Translations under genes and position numbers: made by a program
From: Gordonibacter massiliensis (ex Traore et al. 2017)
GTDB lineage: Bacteria; Actinomycetota; Coriobacteriia; Coriobacteriales; Eggerthellaceae
Assembly (NCBI GenBank): GCA_900170005.1
Contig: LT827128.1
Span: forward strand, 3,344,168-3,408,167
DNA: 64,000 nucleotides
Reading direction: 5' to 3'
Shown: positions 8,776 to 17,261 of the stretch, piece by piece
How the letters are laid out: each line of letters starts with the position of its first letter
Position numbering within the stretch: position 1 is the first letter of the stretch
The notes under the pieces: model-generated
The model's input: the letters and a program-made list of their open reading frames with translations, nothing else
Databases searched by the model: none
Told to the model about the DNA's origin: nothing

Positions 8776-9807
8776 TCACAGCCCGAATATCTCGTTCGAC
8801 ACCAAGATGCGCGATCCGTCTCGGTAGCCCTGGTCGGCGATGTATATCTTGCCACCGGCCACCGTCACGGCTGAATAGAACGTGTTGTCGCCCACGTTGC
8901 CGATGGACGCTACCGTGCTGTAGTCGGACAGCTTCAGCACCTCCACCGTGGAGCTGGCGTCGAAGTAGGTGGACACCAGCATGTAGCCGTCCGCCACGCA
9001 GATGCCGTACGCCTCGGGGACGTCGGCCACTTTCTCCGCCGATCTGCCGTCGGCGGACAGCTTCAGCACCGCATCGCCCTTGGAGCCGGCCCCCGTCTTG
9101 GCGGTCAGGTACACCGTGCCGTCGTCCATCACGGCCAGGTAGCTGCCTTCGACATCGTCGTTGCCCGTCACGGCTTTCAGATCGACGTAGCCGTCGATGC
9201 CGAACGAGTCTGACAGGACGGGGCTTTGTACGTCGGTCACGTCGTAGCAGTACACGCGGTTCGGGCCGTAGTTCGTCACCACGTACAGCAGCGTCTTGCC
9301 GTCCTTTTCCAGCACGTCCACGCCGTTCACGCCCACCTTGCCGATGATCGGTTCCTCGATGGTGGCTTCGAGCGAACCGTCCGCGTCGTTCAGGATGTAC
9401 ACGCGGACGGCCCCCTCTTCCGCGCGGATGGTGTTGCCGGCGTACACGTAGCCGCGCGAGTCGACGGCCACGCCCTTGTCGTAGCCGAAGTCCTCCTCCT
9501 GGAAGTGCCACAGCTTCTCGCCGGTGGCGGCATCTATCTTGTAGACGCCCTTCGGCCCCTCCTTGATGTAGCCGGCGTACAGGTACGCCCCGTCGGCCGA
9601 CGAGGTCAGCGCGCGCAGCGACGTCATCGGCGCCGCGTCCTCGACGAACGTGTCGAATGTCGCCGCCTTGAAGTCGATCTCTTGCGCTTGCGGCGCGGCC
9701 GTGCCCGACGGCCCGTCTGCCGTGCCGCCTGCGCTGCAGCCCGCTGCCAAAGCGCAGCACAAAAGACCCGCGCCTAAGAACACAACCGCTCGTTTTCTCA
9801 TATGCAT
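8776..9807 (-). CDS. Secreted beta-propeller lipoprotein
   Basis: 343 residues. A lipoprotein signal peptide ends at LAAGCS (Cys about 24). The mature part is rich in blade-like repeats (GAYLYAGYI, GYVYAGNTI, GTVYLTAKT, GKIYIADQG), matching the NHL / SMP-30 type of beta-propeller. No catalytic residues are evident, so a binding or scaffold role outside the membrane is more likely than an enzyme. It is the last gene of a three-gene minus-strand operon with a cyclic-di-GMP protein and a solute-binding protein fusion, 52 nt after the latter. The first of two in-frame ATGs (9807) has GAGGGGG upstream. Confidence 0.75.
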   Translation of the reverse strand: MHMRKRAVVFLGAGLLCCALAAGCSAGGTADGPSGTAAPQAQEIDFKAATFDTFVEDAAPMTSLRALTSSADGAYLYAGYIKEGPKGVYKIDAATGEKLWHFQEEDFGYDKGVAVDSRGYVYAGNTIRAEEGAVRVYILNDADGSLEATIEEPIIGKVGVNGVDVLEKDGKTLLYVVTNYGPNRVYCYDVTDVQSPVLSDSFGIDGYVDLKAVTGNDDVEGSYLAVMDDGTVYLTAKTGAGSKGDAVLKLSADGRSAEKVADVPEAYGICVADGYMLVSTYFDASSTVEVLKLSDYSTVASIGNVGDNTFYSAVTVAGGKIYIADQGYRDGSRILVSNEIFGL

Positions 9808-9859
9808 GGCAGTTCCCCCTCTTTCAGCGTTCGGGCGCCCGGCGCCCGCTTCTCTTTCG

Positions 9860-11761
9860 TCATTTCTGCTCGACCGCGTCGTTCACGCGCACCTGTTCGG
9901 GGCTTACGGTGCCGCACCGCTCGAGGTGGCTTCTCAGCGCATCGCACGCGTGGATCGACGTGGTTTCCCGCGACTCGCGCAGCGTCTGCCCCAGGTTCAT
10001 GTCGCTTGGCATGGCCACGGTGTAGGTTGCATCGGGTTCCAGCACGGCGCCTTCGGCGTCGAGCAGGTCGGCTGCCAGATAGGCGCTGCGCTCGGCGTCC
10101 CATTGATACCGCACGGAGAAGCCCGTGTAGTACAGCGTGTTCTGTCGCTCGAGCGCCTTGAGCAGTTGGCGTCCCGTCATGGTCAGCCGGGCGACGGCCT
10201 GCTCCTCTGTCGAATTGCCGTGAAACGCACTGATGCGGGTCACGTCGGTTTCGGTCACGGGCCCTTGGTACAGCTTGCCCGCGCAGCAGCTCTTCTGCTT
10301 GCCCTGGCTCCCTTCGGACACGTAGTAGGACAGGGCGAAGTCACAGCCGGCCTCCGCGCGGAACGCGTCGAGGATCAGCCCGGTGGTTTGCTCGAACGTG
10401 AAGTCTGCCGTCGTCGTGGCAAGCGCGGGTTCGGGAGCGGCGACAGACTCGGCCGTCGCCGCGGCGTTCGCCTCGTCCACGGCGGCGATCACCTCCTCGC
10501 GCGTGACCTCGCCGGCGATGAGCCTCTTCAGCATGTCGTTCAGCGTGTTGTGGCTGTAGTTGAACGTGGGCAGGGCGAGCAGCCGCTCATCGGCCAAAAG
10601 CGGGCTCACGCCGGCTAGGAACGGGTCGCCCGCCGTGTCCGTCACACCCAGCACGGGGGACACCACGCTGTTGGTGATGCCCATGATGCTCCGCTGGCCC
10701 TCTTCGCTCGTGATGAAGGCCAGCACCTCGTCCACGAGCGCCTCTTTGGCCGTGCCCTTCACCTGCGAACCCGCTGCCACGTACACCTGGGGCACGGCGA
10801 ACAGGTAGCCTTCGTCGTTCGCCGTGCCGTAATAAGGCAGCATCTCGAACGAATCGCCCTGTCGGTCGCCCGAGACCGTGTTGGCGTAGTTGCCGAAGCT
10901 CTCGATGTAGCCGATCTGCCGCGTGGCGTTGCCGTTGCGGGCAAACCAGCTGTCGCTTACCAGTTCGTCGTCGGGGTTGAGGGCGCCAGCGGCCGCCAGC
11001 GCTTCGAAGTCATCGAACACGGCGGCCAGATCCACGTCGGCGAGCGTTGCCTCCTGGGCGTTGAAGCGATCCAGCCAGGCGGCGCCCTCCAGCTTGTAGC
11101 CCACGTTCAGCATGAGCAGGCGGTAGAACATGTCGGCGGCGTAATCTTCCCCGAACGTGATGATGCCCGGCTTAATGCCCGCTTCCGCCACGGTGTCGCA
11201 CGAGGCGATCAAGTCTTCGAACGAGCCGGGTACCGGCCATCCCTGCTCTTCGAACAACGTCTTGTCGAAGGCAAGCCCCAGCGTGGTGATCTGCGATGGC
11301 AGGTAGTAGATGCCGCCGTCGATGTTCGCGGCGTTGAGGAACGAGGTCATATAGGCGGTCGTGTACTCTTTGCCCGAGAGGTCCATGAGGCCCTCGGCGA
11401 TGTTCGGCATGGAGCGGCTCAGGTTGTTCGTCAGGATGATGTCGGGCGTATCGCCGTGTTCGATGCGACGGGACATCTCGGCGGCGGCGTCGTTGCTCCT
11501 GACGCAGGTGTCTTGGAAGCTGATCTCCGGGAAGCGGGCGCGCAGCTGTTCGAACCATATGCCGTAGTCCGTGATGTCCAGGTAGACGGTCAGGGTCGGA
11601 CGGCTGTCGGCCGCATCGTCGCCCGGGGCCGCGCATCCGGCGAGGCCGCTCAAGGCGAGCGCCGCGCACAGCACGAGCGAGGCGATCTGGGGCGCGCGTC
11701 TGCGCAACGGGCGGAACGGCGTGCGGCGCGGAGTGCGTGCGCATTCCATCAGCGGTGGCAT
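9860..11761 (-). CDS. Solute-binding lipoprotein fused to a 5'-nucleotidase C-terminal-like domain
   Basis: 633 residues. The signal peptide ends in the lipobox LAGCAA. Residues about 55-440 match family 1 extracellular solute-binding proteins (TLTVYLDITDYGIWFEQLRA, DTPDIILTNN, YYLPSQITTLGLAFDKTLFE). After a short Ala-rich linker (about 445-465), residues 470-630 look like the 5'-nucleotidase C-terminal domain: a conserved ...AFHGNSTEEQAVARLTMTGRQLLKALE... stretch and a YTVAMPSD segment. The catalytic metallophosphatase domain is absent. The start is 1 nt from the stop of the GGDEF/EAL gene, with GGAG 9 nt upstream, so the two are translationally coupled. No permease genes are adjacent, suggesting a sensory rather than transport role. 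The domain assignment of the tail is by pattern. Confidence 0.75.
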   Translation of the reverse strand: MPPLMECARTPRRTPFRPLRRRAPQIASLVLCAALALSGLAGCAAPGDDAADSRPTLTVYLDITDYGIWFEQLRARFPEISFQDTCVRSNDAAAEMSRRIEHGDTPDIILTNNLSRSMPNIAEGLMDLSGKEYTTAYMTSFLNAANIDGGIYYLPSQITTLGLAFDKTLFEEQGWPVPGSFEDLIASCDTVAEAGIKPGIITFGEDYAADMFYRLLMLNVGYKLEGAAWLDRFNAQEATLADVDLAAVFDDFEALAAAGALNPDDELVSDSWFARNGNATRQIGYIESFGNYANTVSGDRQGDSFEMLPYYGTANDEGYLFAVPQVYVAAGSQVKGTAKEALVDEVLAFITSEEGQRSIMGITNSVVSPVLGVTDTAGDPFLAGVSPLLADERLLALPTFNYSHNTLNDMLKRLIAGEVTREEVIAAVDEANAAATAESVAAPEPALATTTADFTFEQTTGLILDAFRAEAGCDFALSYYVSEGSQGKQKSCCAGKLYQGPVTETDVTRISAFHGNSTEEQAVARLTMTGRQLLKALERQNTLYYTGFSVRYQWDAERSAYLAADLLDAEGAVLEPDATYTVAMPSDMNLGQTLRESRETTSIHACDALRSHLERCGTVSPEQVRVNDAVEQK

Positions 11762-11762
11762 C

Positions 11763-14699
11763 TCAGCGTTCTCCTCTCAGCCGCAGCTGCAATTCGCTTG
11801 CCGGCATGGGACGCGCGAACACGAATCCCTGCACGAGGTCGCAACCGAAGCCGCGCAGCATGTCCACCTGCCGCGTCTCCTCCACGCCTTCGGCCACCAC
11901 GCGCATGCCCAGGTTCTTGGCCAGCACGATGAATGACTGGATGGTGGTCTGCATGCGGCCCTCGTCGCCGGCGGTGGCGAAGAAGCGGCGATCCATCTTG
12001 ATGGTGTCGATGTTCAGGCTTCCCAGCATGTTGAGCGACGAGTACCCGGCACCGAAGTCGTCGAGCGAGCAGGAGAAGCCGATCTCGTGGATGCGGCTGA
12101 TCACGCGTTCGAACTGCTCGTCGTGGCTGTACAGGATGCTCTCGGTGAACTCCAGCTCCAAGAACTCAGCCGGGAAGTCGTAACGGCGCCACACGGCCTC
12201 GTAGTCGTCCAGGAAACCGTCGCGGTCGAAGCAGCGCCGCGAAAGGTTCACCGAGACGGGGATGGGCTTCATCCCCTGGTCGATGACGCCTTGCATCCAT
12301 TCGCAGGCCAGCTCGAACACGTGCAGGTCGAGCCTGGTGACGAAGCCGCTCTCCTCGAACAGGGGGATGAACCTATCGGGCGGGATCAGGCCGTCGGCGG
12401 GGTGCATCCAGCGCACGAGCGCCTCGGCGCCGGCGATGGAGCCGTGCTCCAGCTCGTGCTTCGGCTGCAGGTACATGACGAACTCGCCGTGCTCCAGCGC
12501 GTACTCCGCGCGGTCTTCCAGCGCCTTGCGGTAGTTCAGCTCCTCTTCGAACGCGTGATCGTACACGGTGCACGCAGCCTGCTTCCCCGAAGCGTCGAAC
12601 GATGGGTTTTGCCGCGCTAGGTTGGCTCGGTCGAGCATGCGGGTGACGTCCATGCGGGCGTCCTCCACCGGGTAGATGCCGCCGTTGAGCTTGACCGATA
12701 CGGCGTTGTCCCCGTTCTTGCCCAGCGCTTCCGCATGCTTCGCCCACTCGCCGAATCGGGTGACGACATGCTCGGCATCGGGCTCGCAGACCAGCACGCC
12801 GAAGTGGTCGGCCATGATGCGCCCCAGGCACTCGTCGCGGCGCAGGTTGTCCCGGATGGCGCGGTACACCTCGTTGAGCAGGCTGTCCGCCCTCTCGCGC
12901 CCCAACCGGTCGTTGATGTCCTTGAAGGAGCTGATGTTCACGTAGACGACGAAGCAGGGAACCCGCGAGGACGCGATGGTTTGACCGGCCAGCTGCTCGA
13001 AGCGCAGGCCGGTGTTGCCGCCCGTCACGGCATCGACGAACGCCGCCTGCTCGAGGCGTTTCTTGCTGCGCTGGTGCAGGGCCAGAAGCCCGCCGATCAG
13101 CGCGATGAAGATGATGCTGATGGCCACGCAGGCGATGATGGTGAGCTGCGCGAACAGGTTCGACTTCTCGTACACGAACTCGGTGGGCAGCACCGAGATC
13201 AGGTACCAGTCCTCTATGCCCACGGGCGTGAACGTGGCGAACTTGTCGATGCCGGCCAGCTGGTAGTGGATGGAGACGGAGTTTCCCTCGGCCATGGCCT
13301 GCTTGAGGGCGTCGAGGCTGCCGCCGTCGAGCAGGGTGGCGTCGCCCAGCACCTGGAACAGGTTGTACCCGGTGAACGCGGCGGTAGCCTGATCGGAACG
13401 CATGACGGCGCGGCCGTCGGACGTGACGATGTGGGCGTACCCGACGCCCTCGAAGGCTGAGAGGGAGAGCTGCTCCTTCAGGGCCTCGGGGTCCAGCGTG
13501 GACACGAGTCCCACCAGCTTCTCGCCCGCCTGCGTGGTCACCTGCAAGGGCACACCCAACGCGAGGTAGTCCTTCCCGCCGATGTTCTGCGCGGGCGACA
13601 TGCGCGTGATGTCGTTCGCGCCCACGTCGATGGAGAAGTCGCGCATGAACATCTGCTGGTTGCGTTCGCCCGGCGCCAGCCATGCGCCCGTGTCGTCGAT
13701 GACGTAGAGCTTGGAGAAGCCCTCGAGCAGGCACATGGCGTCCAGCCACTGCTCCAGCTCGTCGGCGTTCGCCCAGGTTCGCTGGCTTACGATTTCTCTG
13801 AGCACCTCGGTCTTCTCCTGCATGGTGGAGATCGTGCGCTCGGTGTTGTTCGAGAGCTGCGTGGATATCTCATGCAGGTAGGTGTACGTCTCTTCGGCCA
13901 TCACCTCTTGCAGCGAGCGCAGGTACATCACCCCGGCGCCCACGATGACGGCCAGGATGAGCAGGCCGGCAATCATGATGGGGAGGGCGCGCTTGCCACC
14001 CTGTGCGATCTGCGAAAACGCACGGCGCAGCTTCGTGCCGACGCCTTTCTTCCCGTCGGACGGCTCGAGGCCGGAAGCGTAGGCGCAACAGGCGTTCTTC
14101 CCGCTGCGCTTCGCGTCGAACAGGGCGATGTCGGCTTTTTGCAGCAGGTCTGCGTAGGTGGAGCCGTCTTGGGGGAAGCGCGCGGAGCCCACGCTCACGC
14201 TGAGGGGCTCGCCCACTTCGTCCGCCAGCTCCTTCACGCCGGCCATGAGGTCGTCCACGAACCGGGGCAGGCACTGCGGCTCGCGGCCGTTCGGGCAGCA
14301 GACGACGAACTCGTCGCCGCCGAAGCGCCCGATCACGGCGCCGGCGGGTCTGGCCTTATTCATGGTCTGGGCGATGCGCTCTATCAGGCTGTCGCCGTAG
14401 GGGTGGCCGTACCGGTCGTTGAGGTGCTTGAAGTTGTCGACGTCGATGATGGCGAAGCCGCCCTGCGCGGAGTCTTTTTGCAGCATGTCCATGGCGGCTG
14501 CTTCGAACGAGCGGCGGTTCAAGAGTCCGGTGAGGGAGTCGTGCTTGGCCAGGTAGCGGTCCTCCAGCTGCCGTTTCTTCTCGCTGTCGATGTTCTTGAT
14601 GCTGCCGTAGCTTTTGTCGCCGGACAAGACGAGCAGCGAGGTGGAATACCACTGGTATTCGCGCGCATCGGGATTCAATGCCCGGAAGTCGTTCTGCAC
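11763..14699 (-). CDS. Membrane GGDEF-dCACHE-GGDEF-EAL cyclic-di-GMP protein, start uncertain
   Basis: 978 residues counted from the GTG at 14699. Order: GGDEF domain with intact GGDEF at 127-131; transmembrane helix about 238-262; periplasmic CACHE-like sensor about 263-512; second helix about 518-541; second GGDEF-fold with the site changed to MADHF (about 629-633, inactive); EAL domain (EALVRW at about 759, LDDFGAGYSSL at about 879) with residues expected for phosphodiesterase activity. It may both make and degrade c-di-GMP. The frame stays open a further 80 codons upstream to about 14940, reading like a PAS domain, but offers no ATG, GTG or TTG there. A GGAGGA motif sits at the head of this stretch without a start codon at normal spacing. 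The 5' end may therefore be damaged or use an unusual start. Confidence 0.8.
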   Translation of the reverse strand: MQNDFRALNPDAREYQWYSTSLLVLSGDKSYGSIKNIDSEKKRQLEDRYLAKHDSLTGLLNRRSFEAAAMDMLQKDSAQGGFAIIDVDNFKHLNDRYGHPYGDSLIERIAQTMNKARPAGAVIGRFGGDEFVVCCPNGREPQCLPRFVDDLMAGVKELADEVGEPLSVSVGSARFPQDGSTYADLLQKADIALFDAKRSGKNACCAYASGLEPSDGKKGVGTKLRRAFSQIAQGGKRALPIMIAGLLILAVIVGAGVMYLRSLQEVMAEETYTYLHEISTQLSNNTERTISTMQEKTEVLREIVSQRTWANADELEQWLDAMCLLEGFSKLYVIDDTGAWLAPGERNQQMFMRDFSIDVGANDITRMSPAQNIGGKDYLALGVPLQVTTQAGEKLVGLVSTLDPEALKEQLSLSAFEGVGYAHIVTSDGRAVMRSDQATAAFTGYNLFQVLGDATLLDGGSLDALKQAMAEGNSVSIHYQLAGIDKFATFTPVGIEDWYLISVLPTEFVYEKSNLFAQLTIIACVAISIIFIALIGGLLALHQRSKKRLEQAAFVDAVTGGNTGLRFEQLAGQTIASSRVPCFVVYVNISSFKDINDRLGRERADSLLNEVYRAIRDNLRRDECLGRIMADHFGVLVCEPDAEHVVTRFGEWAKHAEALGKNGDNAVSVKLNGGIYPVEDARMDVTRMLDRANLARQNPSFDASGKQAACTVYDHAFEEELNYRKALEDRAEYALEHGEFVMYLQPKHELEHGSIAGAEALVRWMHPADGLIPPDRFIPLFEESGFVTRLDLHVFELACEWMQGVIDQGMKPIPVSVNLSRRCFDRDGFLDDYEAVWRRYDFPAEFLELEFTESILYSHDEQFERVISRIHEIGFSCSLDDFGAGYSSLNMLGSLNIDTIKMDRRFFATAGDEGRMQTTIQSFIVLAKNLGMRVVAEGVEETRQVDMLRGFGCDLVQGFVFARPMPASELQLRLRGER

Positions 14700-14939
14700 G
14701 ACCTTATTATCTTTGGGGAGGTTGGCGAGCGCGTCGCCCCACGTGTCCCACGGGTTGTCGAAGCCCGCTTCGAGGATGTCGTTGCCGAAGATGTTCGCGA
14801 TGTCCCGGTATGGGTAGCTGCGGCCTTCCTCGATGAAGCTGCTCCACGGGTCGACGCGTTGGAAGACGACCTGCCTTTGGGTGCGGTCGATCTCGAAAGC
14901 GAGGGTGTGCTCTATTTGTGCTGTCGTGGTTCCTCCAGG

Positions 14940-15270
14940 TGCCTCGCGTCTTGTGTCCCCTCTAAAGCAGGGACTCAGGAGGTTGAGCCTTTCTGCCGTT
15001 CCGGCTTGCCGACAACGCTGCGTGCGAATACCGAGGTAGCTGTACGCGTTTTTTCAATGGTAGCACAATGGGCGCATTATCGCGCCCATTGAGACTATAA
15101 AACACACCTTTCAACTGGATAAATAATGTAGCAACGGTAAATCGGGGGGGGGGGGGGATTAATGCGGTGTTTTTGGATCGGAAATCGCTCTTTTCCAGAC
15201 CTGCGGAGGAGCATGAAGCGGAAACGGAGCAAACTTTGATGAAAAAGTTCTTGACAGCCTCCCGCTCCCG
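14940..15270. other. Divergent non-coding region with a palindrome and a 14-G run
   Basis: No gene is seen. Features: an imperfect hairpin GTCCC...GGGGAC (about 14956-14975); the palindrome AATGGGCG...CGCCCATT (15067-15091), a possible operator or attenuator; an AT-rich stretch 15092-15143 suitable for promoters; a run of 14 consecutive G (15144-15157); and TTGACA at 15251-15256 before the T-box leader. TTGACA pairs at 16-19 nt with TGCTAA or TAAAGT (15273-15281), but such a promoter would start transcription inside stem I of the T-box, so the promoter is left unassigned. Confidence 0.5.
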
Positions 15271-15596
15271 TGTGCTAAAGTACGGGCCACAACTTAATAC
15301 CTTGAAACCGATGAGGCGAAAGTCAAGCCGTCATGGGCACTCACAGAGAGCGGGCGCAGCTGAGATTCCCGCAGGAAGCCGGATGGTAAATGGATCGCCG
15401 AGGGAAAGGGGAAAGGTTGGCGGTCGCGGCGCGGAAGCGCGGCGGGCGGCAACCGAGTATCTGGACCGTGAGCCTGCGTTAAGGGCGGAACATGTGTTGG
15501 CATGTTCGTGAGAGGGTTCTGCAATGCAGGATCAACTGTGAAGGTGGCACCGCAGGTCACAAGACCTGTCCTTCGATGAGAAGGACAGGTCTTTTT
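15271..15596 (+). ncRNA. Tryptophan T-box riboswitch leader with terminator
   Basis: The T-box core GAAGGTGGCACCGCAG (15540-15555) is followed by a terminator with a 13-bp stem (AGACCTGTCCTTC 15562-15574 with its complement 15580-15592) and five T. Stem I can be drawn with base GTGC (15272-15275) pairing GCAC (15337-15340), then CGG (15283-15285) with CCG (15328-15330). The internal loop between them holds AAAGTA on the 5' side and TGG (15334-15336) on the 3' side in specifier position, so uncharged tRNA-Trp is the predicted ligand. CAGAGAG-type linker sequence follows (from 15343). It should raise expression of the downstream importer when tryptophan is scarce. Confidence 0.92.
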
Positions 15597-15733
15597 CATT
15601 GTGGGGCAAGCTGCCGAAGCCATGCAGTCGATTGTGCGGGGCCGATCCTCATCCGCGAAGTTCGTGCCGGCAAACCAGACGCCCCGGGAGGGGCAACGAC
15701 CGGCGGGAACCCCGCCAAGAGAGGATGAGCATC

Positions 15734-16378
15734 ATGGCAGAGCAGAACAAGCGCGAGGTCAACGTGAAGGCGGCGGCGGGCGGTAAGGCTCCGGCGGCGC
15801 AGGGCGGAGCGCGCCAGCGCACGGTGCAGGGCGCGGACGCGCGCAAGAAGGGCTTCGACGTGTCGGCGCTCATCCTGGTGGCGGTGCTCCTGGCTGCCGG
15901 CGCCGTGCTCAAGATGACCGTGGGCAGCTTCGTGAACTTCTTCGGCATGAAGCCGAACTTCATCATCGCCATGTACTGCCTGGCCATCCTGCTGGTGCGA
16001 CCGAACATGGTGCAGGCGGGCATCATCGGCCTTCTTGCCGGCGCGGTGTGCCAGCTTTTGCCCGGCAGCCCCTACATCAACTTCGTCTCCGAGTTCTTGG
16101 GTGCGCTGTGCATGGCCGCCCTCATCCGCGTGCCCATGAAGCTGGGCCGCGCGAACCTGCAGACCATCGTGGCCACGTTCCTGTCCACGGTCGTGTCGGG
16201 CGGCATGTTCACCGTCTGCCTGTTCGTGTTCTTGGGCGCCAGCGCTTCGAGCCTCGTGGCTTACGTGCCCATCGTGCTGTGCACCGCCCTCATCAACTGC
16301 GTGATCGTGCAGGCGCTCTACATCCCGCTGGCGAAGGTTTTGAAGAAGGAGCCTGCGAAGCAAGTTGCCGCCGCGTAG
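15734..16378 (+). CDS. ECF transporter S component, probable tryptophan-specific (TrpP-like)
   Basis: 214 residues with a charged N-terminus of about 40 residues, then five or six helices (opening VSALILVAVLLAAGAVLKM). The MKPNFIIAMYCLAIL segment is typical of TrpP-type S components. Start at 15734 is chosen because GAGAGGA lies about 8 nt upstream; the ATG at 15725 overlaps that site. It lies 138 nt after the Trp T-box terminator and heads an S-A-A'-T gene set, so the substrate is inferred to be tryptophan or an indole precursor. Binding residues cannot be read directly. Confidence 0.85.
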   Translation: MAEQNKREVNVKAAAGGKAPAAQGGARQRTVQGADARKKGFDVSALILVAVLLAAGAVLKMTVGSFVNFFGMKPNFIIAMYCLAILLVRPNMVQAGIIGLLAGAVCQLLPGSPYINFVSEFLGALCMAALIRVPMKLGRANLQTIVATFLSTVVSGGMFTVCLFVFLGASASSLVAYVPIVLCTALINCVIVQALYIPLAKVLKKEPAKQVAAA

Positions 16379-16403
16379 CCGCGACCGCGAAAGGAAACCT
16401 CCC

Positions 16404-17261
16404 ATGACCACCTCCGCACCTATCATCGACGTGAAGGACGTGACGTTCTCCTACGCCGGGGCCGCCCGCCCGGCGCTCGACGGCGTGTCGCTCGCCGTGG
16501 CCGAAGGCGACTTCCTCGGCATCATCGGGCCCTCGGGAGCCGGCAAGTCCACGCTCATGTACGCCATGAACGGCGTGGTGCCGCACTACCATCAGGGCGA
16601 GTTCTACGGCGAGGTGCGCCTGGCGGGCGCGGACACGCACGAGACGAGCCTCACCGACCTTTCGCACACGGTGGCCACGGTGTTTCAGGACGTGGACGCC
16701 CAGATGGTGGCTGCGGAGGTGGAGGACGAGGTGCTGTTCGGGCTGGAGAACTTCGGCGTGCCGCACGATGAGATCCCGGCGCGCGTGGACGAGGCGTTGG
16801 CGCTGGTGGGCATCACGGATCTGCGTGAGCGCGCCATCGCGTCTCTCTCGGGCGGGCAGAAGCAGAAGGTGGCGTTGGCGGCGGTGCTGGCCCTGCGCCC
16901 GCGCGTGCTCGTGCTGGACGAGCCCACCGGCGCGCTCGACCCGGCCAGCTCGCGGCAGGTGTTCTCGCTGCTGGCCGATCTGAACGAGCGCAGCGGCATC
17001 ACCGTGGTGGTGGTGGAGCAGAAGATAGGCCTGCTGGCCGAGTACGCACGGCGGCTTGCCGTTCTGGACGAAGGAAGGCTCGCGTACTGCGGGGAGCGCC
17101 GCGAGGTGCTGGCGCACGCCGACGACCTGCTGCGCATTGGCGTGAACGTGCCGCGCGCCACCACGCTGTCGTGCATGCTGCGCGACGAGGGCTTTCCGGT
17201 GGGGCGGTTGGCGTGCAATGTGGACGAGGCGCAGGAGCTGATCGAAGGGATCGTGGCATGA
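16404..17261 (+). CDS. ECF transporter ATPase (EcfA)
   Basis: 285 residues with Walker A GPSGAGKST (about 41-49), Q-loop VFQDVDAQ, signature LSGGQKQK (about 151), Walker B VLVLDEPTGALD and the EQK segment in place of the usual H-loop His. It supplies half the ATPase dimer of the tryptophan-regulated importer. Start at 16404 has AAAGGA 9 nt upstream. Its TGA overlaps the ATG of the next ATPase (ATGA). Confidence 0.9.
   Translation: MTTSAPIIDVKDVTFSYAGAARPALDGVSLAVAEGDFLGIIGPSGAGKSTLMYAMNGVVPHYHQGEFYGEVRLAGADTHETSLTDLSHTVATVFQDVDAQMVAAEVEDEVLFGLENFGVPHDEIPARVDEALALVGITDLRERAIASLSGGQKQKVALAAVLALRPRVLVLDEPTGALDPASSRQVFSLLADLNERSGITVVVVEQKIGLLAEYARRLAVLDEGRLAYCGERREVLAHADDLLRIGVNVPRATTLSCMLRDEGFPVGRLACNVDEAQELIEGIVA

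Noticed and set aside
14900-15060. Possible c-di-GMP riboswitch before the GGDEF/EAL gene.
   Set aside because: The conserved GEMM cores (GCAAA, GGACGCAAAGCC, GGGTAGC) are not present; only a simple GTCCC/GGGGAC hairpin is seen.
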